Shown here: positions 8,898 to 17,069 of the stretch, piece by piece
Layout: each line of letters begins with the position of its first letter
Numbering within the stretch: the stretch's first letter is position 1
From: Opitutus sp.
Lineage (GTDB): Bacteria; Verrucomicrobiota; Verrucomicrobiia; Opitutales; Opitutaceae
Reading direction: 5' to 3'
Length of the DNA stretch: 64,000 bases
Assembly: GCA_024998815.1 (NCBI GenBank)
Contig: JACEUQ010000002.1
Coordinates: 380,501 to 444,500, forward strand
Made by a program: the position numbers and the translations under genes
The notes under the pieces: generated by a model
The model's input: the letters and a program-made list of their open reading frames with translations, nothing else
Told to the model about the DNA's origin: nothing
Databases searched by the model: none

Positions 8898-8963
8898 GCG
8901 TCACAGAAAGCGAGTAGCGGGCGGCGGCGCCTTAAGGCGGAGAGGATACCTCTGGGAAAAACA

Positions 8964-9032
8964 CCTTGAGCTCACGCTCAAGGCCACGGGAGTGTATTCA
9001 CGTCTCGTGTGGCCTTGAGCGTGAGCTCAAGG
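8964..9032. repeat. Dispersed palindrome, family A copy 1
   Basis: Arms 8964-8987 and 9009-9032 are perfect inverted repeats of 24 bp with a 21-bp spacer. The sequence closely matches the element at 35380-35449, including spacer motifs (GTGTATTCACG versus GTGTGTTCGCG, and CGTGTGGCC in both). Confidence 0.92.
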
Positions 9033-9212
9033 ATTTCGTAAATCTAAAAATGAACGTGAATTAGTATTCCCGAGCCAGCCGACTGGATGAATTTCGCTCC
9101 CCGGCGTTGCCAGTACGGCAAGCTGCCCGCGCACCCGCGGAAACCCTATTGCAGAAGCCGCTGTGCGGGGCTTGCCCCTTCCCAGCGGATTCCCATCGTC
9201 CGCACCACGACC

Positions 9213-9281
9213 ATGCCCGCCGACTCACTTTCCGCATCCACCGCCCAAGCCGCCAGCCCGACCGTGCAGCCCCCATTTCCG
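9213..9281 (+). other. Displaced 23-codon N-terminal extension of the U32 gene
   Basis: From the ATG at 9213, 23 codons run to the left target duplication. If the ISL3 element and one target copy are removed, these codons continue in frame into the ATG of the U32 gene (10603). The encoded segment (PADSLSASTAQAASPTVQP and so on) is low-complexity and would not be needed for the U32 fold. 9035-9212 holds no recognisable gene. Confidence 0.65.
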
Positions 9282-10594
9282 GGTTCTTCACGGAATACTG
9301 TGGGTTAGGGCTGGGGGGAAATTAGGCTCGAGGTCGAGTTTACCACAAAAGAAAAGAATACGGGTGCGATAGTTTTCGAACTTACGGAAGCCACGAGCAT
9401 CGGCTTTAATTGCTTGGATTTTTGAATTAAAACCCTCGGTGAGTGCATTCGAAATACGGTGCTTAAAGTAAGTCAGTAATCCGGCCAGATGGGCTTTTAG
9501 TGACTTTGCTACTTTTTTGACTCTGGGCAGGCGGCTACTCATAACCGAGCGATACCACAGCTGGAAGAAAGTATTACCCGCATCGGCGTTGGGTTGTCCC
9601 CAAAACTCGACCAGCTGCTCTTTATAAGCCCATGCCTTGGCCGTACGAAGATTGGACTCCAGCAGCGCCTCGAAGTGCTCTTTGCGGTCATCAGGAACGA
9701 TGCCATGCAGCCAAAGAAAGCGAGTGCGTTTTAAGATGTCATCGCCTTTGGCAGCGAGTTCAGCGGCCTCATCCCGGCGGGTATGATCGACCGCCTCGTT
9801 CATAGGCTTTGAAACATGAAAGCGGTCGTGAACGATGTCAGCGTTGGGCGCGGCCTGGTGGGTGGCGGCGATGAAGGATGCACCCATGTCCATCGCGACG
9901 GCTTCAATCCCGTCAATTTGCTCCTTTGATAATGATGCCCAAAGCTTTAACCCACTCCCTGTATCCCGGCCTGGAACCACGTCCAGTACCCGCCGACCGG
10001 TGAGATCGGTCATCAATGAAACGTAGCTTTGACCGCGCAAAAAACTCTTTTCGTCTAAGCCAACTCGGGTGATGCCGTCGAGGTTTCGCCGCGCCAAGCC
10101 TCGCTCAACAGCCTGATCGATTATACGTTGTACACTATCCCAATGAAGTCCCAGCAACTCGGCGGCTTGGCTTAGCGATCGGCTAGAGGCGATCACGGCC
10201 ACGGCAAAGCTTTCAAAAAGCGAGGTGAACCGCGAGCCTGGTTCGGCCCACGGCACGTGCATCGTTTTAACACCATGCTCCTCGCAATCGCAGCGGGGCA
10301 CCGCGCACCGCAGTTCGAGTCGATATTGCATCACATCACGGTGACGCCAACTCCGCTCCTTCATTCGGTCGTAAATAGGCATCAACTGACCGCACACTGG
10401 GCACGGCACCTTGGCCCCGTCTGGCCATCGTAACCAGACCGTCACGTTTAGTCCGAGAATGTCTTCCTCCACTTTGGTTACTTCCCACGGTTCCGGCAGC
10501 AACAGCAACCGCCGGTAATGTTCATGTGCGCTTATGCTCATCTTTACTTTTTAGCTGCTTTTATGCCCGAACCCACAACAAAACGGGAAGAACC
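9282..10594 (-). mobile_element. Complete ISL3-family insertion sequence
   Basis: The element is 1313 bp with imperfect terminal repeats of ~30 bp beginning GGTTCTTC at both ends; inner shared blocks are TGTGGGTT and GGGC. It is flanked by an exact 8-bp target duplication, CATTTCCG, at 9274-9281 and 10595-10602, the size known for ISL3. It holds one transposase gene on the minus strand. The intact ends and duplication imply a recent insertion. Confidence 0.95.
9288..10541 (-). CDS. ISL3-family transposase
   Basis: The 417-aa DDE transposase is intact. A zinc-binding N-terminal region has CPVC at 47-50 and further cysteines at 79, 84 and 86. A helix-turn-helix follows (SLSQAAELLGLHWDSVQRI, about 122-140). 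The catalytic acids are Asp163 (GLDEKSF), Asp218 (VAMDMG) and Glu369 (TEGFN). The stop codon lies inside the left terminal repeat. It may still be active. Confidence 0.93.
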   Translation of the reverse strand: MSISAHEHYRRLLLLPEPWEVTKVEEDILGLNVTVWLRWPDGAKVPCPVCGQLMPIYDRMKERSWRHRDVMQYRLELRCAVPRCDCEEHGVKTMHVPWAEPGSRFTSLFESFAVAVIASSRSLSQAAELLGLHWDSVQRIIDQAVERGLARRNLDGITRVGLDEKSFLRGQSYVSLMTDLTGRRVLDVVPGRDTGSGLKLWASLSKEQIDGIEAVAMDMGASFIAATHQAAPNADIVHDRFHVSKPMNEAVDHTRRDEAAELAAKGDDILKRTRFLWLHGIVPDDRKEHFEALLESNLRTAKAWAYKEQLVEFWGQPNADAGNTFFQLWYRSVMSSRLPRVKKVAKSLKAHLAGLLTYFKHRISNALTEGFNSKIQAIKADARGFRKFENYRTRILFFCGKLDLEPNFPPALTHSIP

Positions 10595-10602
10595 CATTTC
10601 CG

Positions 10603-13209
10603 ATGCGCCCCGAGCTACTTGCACCCGCCGGCGACTGGGAATGCGTGCGCGCCGCCGTCGAGAACGGTGCCGACGCGGTATACTTCGGCCTCGAACGGTT
10701 CAACGCCCGCATGCGGGCCAAAAACTTCACCCAGGCCGACCTGCCCGCCATCATGGAATTTCTCCATAAGCGCGGCGTGCGCGGCTACGTTACCTTTAAC
10801 GTCCTCGTCTTCACCGCCGAACTGCCCGACGCCGAGGACTACCTGCGCACCATCATCGCTTCTGGAGTCGATGCAGCCATCGTCCAGGACATCGGCATCT
10901 GCCGACTCATCCGTAAAATTTCCCCCGATTTCCCCATCCACGGCTCGACGCAGATGACCGTGACCGGCGACGCCGGCGTGGCCTTCGCCCGTGATCTTGG
11001 CGCCGAACTCGTCGTGCTCGCGCGCGAAAACTCGATCAAGGAAATCGAGGCTATTCAGGCGGCCCAACGCGCCTCCGCCCTGACTCCGCTGCCCCTTGAA
11101 GTCTTCGTCCACGGGGCGCTCTGTGTCGCCTATTCCGGCCAATGCCTGACCAGTGAATCGCTCGGCGGGCGTTCCGCCAACCGCGGTGAATGCGCCCAGG
11201 CCTGCCGCCTGCCCTACGATCTCATTTCCGACGGCCAAGTCGTCCCACTCGGCGACCGCAAATACCTGCTCAGCCCACAGGACCTCGCCGGCCTAGACGT
11301 GCTGCCCGAGTTGGTTAAGGCGGGCGTGGCCTCGCTTAAAATCGAAGGCCGCCTCAAGTCCCCCGAGTACGTTGCCAGCATCACCCGCGTTTACCGCCAG
11401 GCGCTCGACAAAATCTTTGCCGAGCTGGCGGCTGCCGGCAACGTGCCGTTCGACTCCGCGCGCGCCCGCTACGAACTCTCGATGACGTTCTCGCGCGGCC
11501 TCTACACCGGCTGGTTTAACGGTATCCAAAATCAGGAGCTCGCCCACGGCCGCTTCGGAACCAAGCGCGGCGTTCTTCTTGGGACCATTTCACGCGTCGG
11601 CGACGACCATGTCGCCATCCGCCTTGAGAGCGCCCTCAAGCCCGGCGACGGGGTCGTGTTCGATGCCGGCAACCACGCCGCAGGCGAGGAGGGCGGCCGC
11701 GTTTACCAAGTCGAGCCCCAGCGCGCGCGCGACGGCCAAGCGGCGGAAACCGTCCTGCGCTTCGGTCATGGCGACATTAACTTCCGCAAGATCCGCCCTG
11801 GGAATTTGCTATGGAAAAACAACGATCCCGCGCTCGACCGCGAGTTGCGCACCACCTTTGAAGGCGAAAAAATCCGCTTCACCCGCCCCGTTGATATCGC
11901 GGTCCACGGCCACGCCGGCACCCCGCTCACCCTGATTTTAAACGACCGCGAGGGCCACGTGGTGCAGCTCGACAGCCAGGTCCTGCTCGCTCCCGCCCAG
12001 AACCAGCCGCTCACCCAGCAACGCCTCGAAGACCAGCTCGGGCGCCTCGGCGGCACGCCCTTTCAACTCGGCGTGCTCACCGCGCACCTCGAAGGCGCAG
12101 TGATGTTGCCCATGAGCGAACTCAACCGCTTACGCCGCGACGCCTCCACCGAACTCGATCGCCTGCGCGGCCAGCCCAAGCGCTGGACGCTCAATGCCGT
12201 GGCGAAAACGGAGGCGGACGCCGGTCGAATCTCCACCGAACCCACCAGCAGCCCCGCCGTGCTCGCGCCGATCGCCAAGGCCGTAAACGCACCCGACCGC
12301 GCAGGCCTGATCATCGTCGTGCGCAGCTTGGAACAACTCGACGCCACCCTCGTCGCCGGCGGTTTCGCCGACATCTACTGCGAGTTCGAAAACCCCAAGC
12401 ACTACCGCGATGCGGTCCAGCGCTTCCGCCTTTGGCAGGCCGGTCCGGGCGCGCCACTCGCCACGTCCGGCGCGCCGCTTCAGGCGCCCGCGATCTGGGT
12501 CGCCCCACCGCGCATCTTCAAACCGGGTGAAGAATGGATCCTCAACCAGGTGCGCTCGTCGGAGGCGGACGGCTACTTGGTGCGCAACCACGAGCACCTG
12601 CGCTTCTTCAAAGCCGACCGTAAACGCGGCGACTTTTCCCTCAACGTCGCCAACCCGCTCACCGCCGAGTATTTCATTAAAAACTACGGCTTGGAGCGCG
12701 TGACCGCCAGCTACGACCTCAACGTCTTCCAGCTGGAGTCGCTCCTGCAGGCGGCGCCGGGCGCCTGGTTCGATTTGACGATCCACCAGCACATGCCGAT
12801 GTTTCACATGGAGCACTGCGTCTTCTGCGCCTTCCTATCGAAAGGCAAAGACTACCATGATTGCGGCCGGCCCTGCGAAAAACACGCGGTTGCCCTGCGC
12901 GACCGCGTCGGCGCCGAGTTGCCGCTCAAGGCCGACGCCGGCTGCCGCAATACCGTTTACAACAACCGCGCCCAAACCGGTGCGGAGTACTTCCAGCGCT
13001 TCTTCGACCTGGGTGCACGCCACTTCCGCGTGGAATTCGTGAACGAAGGCGGCGCCGAGGTGACTCGCACCCTCGCCCACTACAAAAAACTCCTGAACGC
13101 CGAAATCAACGGGGCCGACCTGTGGCGGGAGCTGAAACTGCTCAACCAGCTAGGTGTAACCCGCGGCCAGATGGAAACGGCCCCCCAGTTGATTTTCAAA
13201 AAAAGATAG
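10603..13209 (+). CDS. U32-family protein (RlhA/TrhP-like), long form
   Basis: The N-terminal ~280 residues are a U32 TIM-barrel domain (RPELLAPAGDWE, GADAVYFGL, EVFVHGALC). The conserved cysteine cluster CVAYSGQC...GECAQAC, about residues 173-205, binds an iron-sulfur cluster in characterised members. Those members (RlhA, TrhP) hydroxylate 23S rRNA or tRNA rather than cleave proteins. Next come a DUF3656-like beta-rich middle and a C-terminal part with a second cysteine group (HCVFCAF, CGRPCEKH, about 745-770). At 868 aa it is longer than RlhA. The ATG at 10603 is the first base after the ISL3 target duplication. The longer original start lay at 9213. Confidence 0.82.
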   Translation: MRPELLAPAGDWECVRAAVENGADAVYFGLERFNARMRAKNFTQADLPAIMEFLHKRGVRGYVTFNVLVFTAELPDAEDYLRTIIASGVDAAIVQDIGICRLIRKISPDFPIHGSTQMTVTGDAGVAFARDLGAELVVLARENSIKEIEAIQAAQRASALTPLPLEVFVHGALCVAYSGQCLTSESLGGRSANRGECAQACRLPYDLISDGQVVPLGDRKYLLSPQDLAGLDVLPELVKAGVASLKIEGRLKSPEYVASITRVYRQALDKIFAELAAAGNVPFDSARARYELSMTFSRGLYTGWFNGIQNQELAHGRFGTKRGVLLGTISRVGDDHVAIRLESALKPGDGVVFDAGNHAAGEEGGRVYQVEPQRARDGQAAETVLRFGHGDINFRKIRPGNLLWKNNDPALDRELRTTFEGEKIRFTRPVDIAVHGHAGTPLTLILNDREGHVVQLDSQVLLAPAQNQPLTQQRLEDQLGRLGGTPFQLGVLTAHLEGAVMLPMSELNRLRRDASTELDRLRGQPKRWTLNAVAKTEADAGRISTEPTSSPAVLAPIAKAVNAPDRAGLIIVVRSLEQLDATLVAGGFADIYCEFENPKHYRDAVQRFRLWQAGPGAPLATSGAPLQAPAIWVAPPRIFKPGEEWILNQVRSSEADGYLVRNHEHLRFFKADRKRGDFSLNVANPLTAEYFIKNYGLERVTASYDLNVFQLESLLQAAPGAWFDLTIHQHMPMFHMEHCVFCAFLSKGKDYHDCGRPCEKHAVALRDRVGAELPLKADAGCRNTVYNNRAQTGAEYFQRFFDLGARHFRVEFVNEGGAEVTRTLAHYKKLLNAEINGADLWRELKLLNQLGVTRGQMETAPQLIFKKR

Positions 13210-13268
13210 CCCGCCCAGTACGCCGTCTGGCCACTCCAGCCGCCTGCGAGATGGAGGGGACTGGCCAA

Positions 13269-13297
13269 GGCGGGATCGCACCACAAGCGATCCCGCC
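13269..13297. terminator. Strong hairpin after the U32 gene
   Basis: Arms 13269-13279 and 13287-13297 form a perfect 11-bp stem with a 7-nt loop. There is no T-run, so termination is uncertain. Confidence 0.4.
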
Positions 13298-13481
13298 AGG
13301 TCCAGTTACCACTTAACCCGGGTGTCGCACGTCCGGGTATTCACATCCATCCAGCACGCTTAGAACCCCAATCGAACCCGTGGTTCCATTTTTTCTAATA
13401 CCCCGTGCCGAGCCCGAGGCTAAGCGGTGTGGCGACTGAAAAGTTGGCAGCCGATTCTCCCCCCACACCCACGCGCCCCAT

Positions 13482-13525
13482 AATAACGCAACTGGGGGGC
13501 ATTAACAGACGTGATGCCCGTTATT
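13482..13525. repeat. Nested inverted repeats ahead of the kinase gene
   Basis: Outer arms AATAACG (13482-13488) and CGTTATT (13519-13525) enclose inner arms GGGCAT (13497-13502) and ATGCCC (13514-13519). They lie 62 bp before the start at 13587 and could be an operator or a leader hairpin. The rest of 13298-13586 shows nothing recognisable. Confidence 0.5.
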
Positions 13526-13586
13526 CATTTCCACTCTAATCTGGAGTTGCCCCCACGAATGAGTCTTAACCTCAGCGACACTTTCC

Positions 13587-14822
13587 ATGGAAATCCCCCC
13601 CGCCGAAAAATCGGAGCCCCTCATCGCCGCCGCCGCAGCCAACGCTGCCGCTCAAGCCCACGACCTTGAGATCAAGGACGCCCAGCTGATTTTCAACTCA
13701 GCTTGGCATGCGCTGGAGGCTTCAATTCGTCGCCCCAACCTGCGTTTCCCGAAGGAGATCATTCTGCTCGGCGGCGCCCCCGGTTCTGGCAAAGGCACCA
13801 ACACCGATTTCATCCTCAAGGCCCGCGGCCTCACCTGCCAGCCGATCGTCATCAGCACCTTGCTCGACAGCCCTGAGGCCAAACGCATCAAGGATTCCGG
13901 CGGCATGGTTGGCGACCGCGAGGTCATCGGCCTGATGCTGCGCGCGTTGCTGCAACCCCAGTATCGCGACGGCGTCATCCTCGACGGATTTCCGCGCACC
14001 AAGGTCCAAGTCGAGTGCCTCAAGCTGCTCGTTCAGCACATCCAAGCGCTGCGAACCGAGTTCTACAACACGCCGCTTGGGATGCACTTCCGCCAAACCA
14101 CGATCCACATCATGGTGCTGTTCGTTGATGAAAAAACCTCGGTCGATCGCCAGCTCAAGCGCGGCCGCGAGATTGTGGCGCATAACGCCGAGGTGCGCCG
14201 CACCGGCGTGGGCGAGCTCCAAGAAGAACGCCCCACCGACTACGACACCGCCCTGGCCCAGCGCCGTTACCGGGTTTTTAAGGAGCAGACTTGGGACGCC
14301 CTCCAGTCGCTCAAGGAGAGCTTCCATTACCACTTCATCAACGCCCAGGGCAGCGTGAGCGAGGTCGAGCAAAACATCCTCGAGGAACTCCAATACCAGA
14401 GCACCCTTGAGCTCGACCCGCGCACCCATGACATCCTGCGCGTCATTCCCGTGGCCAGTGAGATCATTATCCACGCCCGTCAGGAAATGGTGAAACGCCT
14501 CGACGCCTACGCCGTGGAGCACGCCGAATTGTTTGCCCGCGTGGTGACCTTCATCGACAAAAAGATCGTCCCCATCGTGATCCGACACGCGATTTCCGGC
14601 TTCGCTCAAGTCAACACCGAGGATCCGCTGCTCGATGATCCGCTCTCATTGGCGATGCTCATCGACATTTTCTCCGAGCGCGGTTTCCACGCCGTTGTTG
14701 ATCTGCACCGCATCGAGATCCCAGAAAAATTCGACCTGACGACCGGCCTCATCAAGAGCCGCATCAAAAAGGTTTACCGCATCCAAATCCGTTTCCAGGG
14801 CTCCGAAATCCGTCACGGTTAA
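13587..14822 (+). CDS. Adenylate-kinase-like nucleoside monophosphate kinase with a long C-terminal extension
   Basis: Residues ~55-260 are an adenylate kinase fold: Walker A GGAPGSGKGT at 62-71, the NMP-binding part around 88-125 and DGFPRT at 133-138. A lid-like region has two arginines in RRTGVGELQEERPTDYD. Adenylate kinase itself has ~215 residues. Here a ~55-residue N-terminal helix and a ~150-residue C-terminal domain of unknown role are added (from about ELDPRTHDILRVIP). The phosphate acceptor is likely AMP but cannot be told from sequence. Insertion of IS4 8 bp after the stop has separated the gene from its terminator, now at 19667. Confidence 0.78.
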   Translation: MEIPPAEKSEPLIAAAAANAAAQAHDLEIKDAQLIFNSAWHALEASIRRPNLRFPKEIILLGGAPGSGKGTNTDFILKARGLTCQPIVISTLLDSPEAKRIKDSGGMVGDREVIGLMLRALLQPQYRDGVILDGFPRTKVQVECLKLLVQHIQALRTEFYNTPLGMHFRQTTIHIMVLFVDEKTSVDRQLKRGREIVAHNAEVRRTGVGELQEERPTDYDTALAQRRYRVFKEQTWDALQSLKESFHYHFINAQGSVSEVEQNILEELQYQSTLELDPRTHDILRVIPVASEIIIHARQEMVKRLDAYAVEHAELFARVVTFIDKKIVPIVIRHAISGFAQVNTEDPLLDDPLSLAMLIDIFSERGFHAVVDLHRIEIPEKFDLTTGLIKSRIKKVYRIQIRFQGSEIRHG

Positions 14823-14842
14823 CCCCCCCCAATGGCCCTCGG

Positions 14843-16127
14843 TTAAGCATTCCACCTCCCATAGCATGCTTTCCTGCTTCGGGGATGGGAGCGATCAGGG
14901 CGTCGTCTTCGAGCTGTCGAGTCGAGCCATCGCAAGTCGATCTCTGACTCGGCCAAGGCGGCGGCGATGTGCTTGGTGCGCAACAGGCGGGCGAAGAGGT
15001 GCTCGGCAACTCGGTAGAGATTGGAGTGGTTGATTTGAAAGCGGTGAGGATCCGAGGGGTTCTGCCGACCGCGCGAACACTCGACACGGCGGTAGGCGTC
15101 GCGTTCGACGATGGCGCATACGGTTATCCAAGCAAAAAGGGAATAGATCTCCTGCTCGATGAGGGCGTCGCTGCGGCAGTGGAAGGACTCTAATCCGAAA
15201 CAGACCTTTATATCGCGGAACCAGTCCTCGATCACCCAGCGGCGCTCGTACATGGCGATGAGCTTGTCGGCAGGCCAAGCCGTGGCATCGAGCAGGGTGG
15301 TCATCAGCACCAGCACCTCGCGTTTTTGGCCCTTTTTGGGCCGTCCTTGGCTGAAGACGCGGCGCATGAGTCGGACGTGGATGAGGGTGGGTAGGCCGTC
15401 CGAACCCTTCGCTCCAAGAGGTAAAAACACTATGGCCTCCAACGGCTTGGCGCGATCGTGAAGGAACCGGTGGACGCAGTCCCAAGAATTGCATTCGGCC
15501 GTACCCATGCGCCAGAGAACGTCTGCACCCCGGGAAACGAGACTGACTGGCCAGCAGGTCCTTGGCAGGGAAGCCGCGATCAACCAACAGCACCATGCCG
15601 GTCTTGAACTCGTCAATGGAGGCCCGCAGTCCAGCCCGCTCACTGCCGTCGTGGGGAAGCACGGTGGCCGCCAGCGGCACCCGAGTGAGCACATCCAGGG
15701 CCGTCACCAGGAGCATCTGAGGGAAGTGCAGCTTCTTTGCCTCACCGGCTTTGGGTTGCCCCCAGCGAGCGACGTTACCGGCTTCGTGAGGTGCCCAAAC
15801 CCACGTGCCGTCGACCGCCACCCATTGCAGTCCGCCGACGGTCCGGCGGGACTTGGCAATCAACTTTACCGCATGTTCGACCAGACGCTGCCACAGATCC
15901 CGCATGGCCGTCGGGAACTGTTTGGCAAACTTCTGCCGCGCCTCGACGAAGGTCGAGTCAGACGGAATGCACGGCAGCAGAAACGGTTCCACAAGCTCCG
16001 ACATGAGCTTCTCCACCGAGGACATGCAAGGCTGTGATATCAGCGTGAGCATCCCCACCACCACCCTTTCAGGCGTCCATATCCTCCTGCGCTTAAAACG
16101 GATGTCGAGGGTCCGAAAGTGCTCCAT
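14843..16127 (-). pseudogene. IS4-family transposase, frameshifted
   Basis: Two overlapping frames together encode a full DDE transposase. The first runs from the ATG at 16127 (EHFRTLDIRFKRRRIW) and contains the first Asp (VAVDGTW) and the second Asp (LLVDRGFPAKDLL). The second frame continues at LVSRGADVLWRMG and has the IS4 YREK signature YERRWVIEDWFRDIK with exact spacing. The switch lies at about 15541 and is explained by one extra base. A (GT)8 run lies at 16146-16161, just upstream of the start. Confidence 0.88.
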
Positions 16128-16301
16128 CAAAACGGTAAGCAGGGCGTGTGTGTGTGTGTGTAGGAGACATACAATCGCCGACCGCCTCCCATGCATAAGG
16201 TGTGAGCGGCGGCGCGAACACCGTCTATTTCTGGCGGTTACAAAATCACCTGTCGTAAAAGCCGATGACCGGCCCCGCCAGGGGCCGATCATCAGGCCCG
16301 G

Positions 16302-17069
16302 TCAGCTTGCAGGTTCGTCGGCTAGGCGGTCTTTCATGCGGTAGGATTTGCCCTCGATGACGACGGTCTGGGCCCGGTGCAGCAGGCGGTCCAGGATCGC
16401 CGCGGTGATGCCAGCGTCGTTGTTAAAGATCCCTGCCCAGTGTTTGTAGGCCTTGTTGGTGGTGACGATCAGCGAGCCGCGTTCGTAGCGTTGGCTGACG
16501 ATCTGGAAGAGCAGGTCGGCCCCCGACTTGTCGAGCGGCAGGTAGCCGACCTCATCGAGCACGAGCACCGCAGGGGTCATGTAACGCTTCAACTCGGCTT
16601 GCAACCGGTGCAGGGACTGGGCGGTGACCAGGGCGTTGATCGCGTCCACCGCCGTCGTAAACAGCACCGTGTAGCCCGCCTGGCACGCCGCGTAGCCCAA
16701 CGCGCTCGCGAGATGTGTCTTCCCAAGCCCCACACCACCGCAAAACACCGCGTTGGTGCGCTCCTTGACAAAGCCCAGTTCGAAGAGGTGCCGCACCTGC
16801 GCTTCGTTCAACTCCTTGGGCCAGTCCCACTGGAACTGGTCGACGGTTTTCTTGACCGGGAAGCGCGCCGCCTGGATACGCCGCTCCAGCGCCCGGATCT
16901 GGCGGTCCTGGGTCTCGGCCTGCACCAGTCGGCGTAAAAATTCGGCGTGCGAACAGCGCGCCTTGGCCGCCTCGGCGGTCAGTTCGCCGTGGTGACGCAA
17001 CAGGTAACCGAGTTTCAGATACTTAAGCTGGTCTTTTAATAAATCGGGTTTTTCGGGTTCTGTTTTCAT
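16302..17069 (-). CDS. istB: IS21 helper ATPase IstB
   Basis: IstB is an AAA+ DnaA-like ATPase that selects and remodels target DNA for IstA. Walker A GGVGLGKT is at 111-118 and Walker B VLVLDE at 168-173. The start at 17069 overlaps the istA stop as ATGA, the usual IS21 arrangement. A start 30 bases further upstream is possible but unlikely. 255 aa, the normal length, and intact. Confidence 0.95.
   Translation of the reverse strand: MKTEPEKPDLLKDQLKYLKLGYLLRHHGELTAEAAKARCSHAEFLRRLVQAETQDRQIRALERRIQAARFPVKKTVDQFQWDWPKELNEAQVRHLFELGFVKERTNAVFCGGVGLGKTHLASALGYAACQAGYTVLFTTAVDAINALVTAQSLHRLQAELKRYMTPAVLVLDEVGYLPLDKSGADLLFQIVSQRYERGSLIVTTNKAYKHWAGIFNNDAGITAAILDRLLHRAQTVVIEGKSYRMKDRLADEPAS

Noticed and set aside
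13298-13586. A missed small gene between the U32 gene and the kinase
   Set aside because: No frame with plausible codon use or a known motif; only the nested inverted repeat at 13482 was kept.
15530-15560. Programmed frameshift in the IS4 transposase
   Set aside because: IS4 members do not normally use frameshifting, and there is no slippery run or stem-loop at the switch. An added base is simpler.
16146-16161. (GT)8 repeat as a phase-variation tract
   Set aside because: It lies outside the coding part of an inactive transposase, with no gene in position to be switched.
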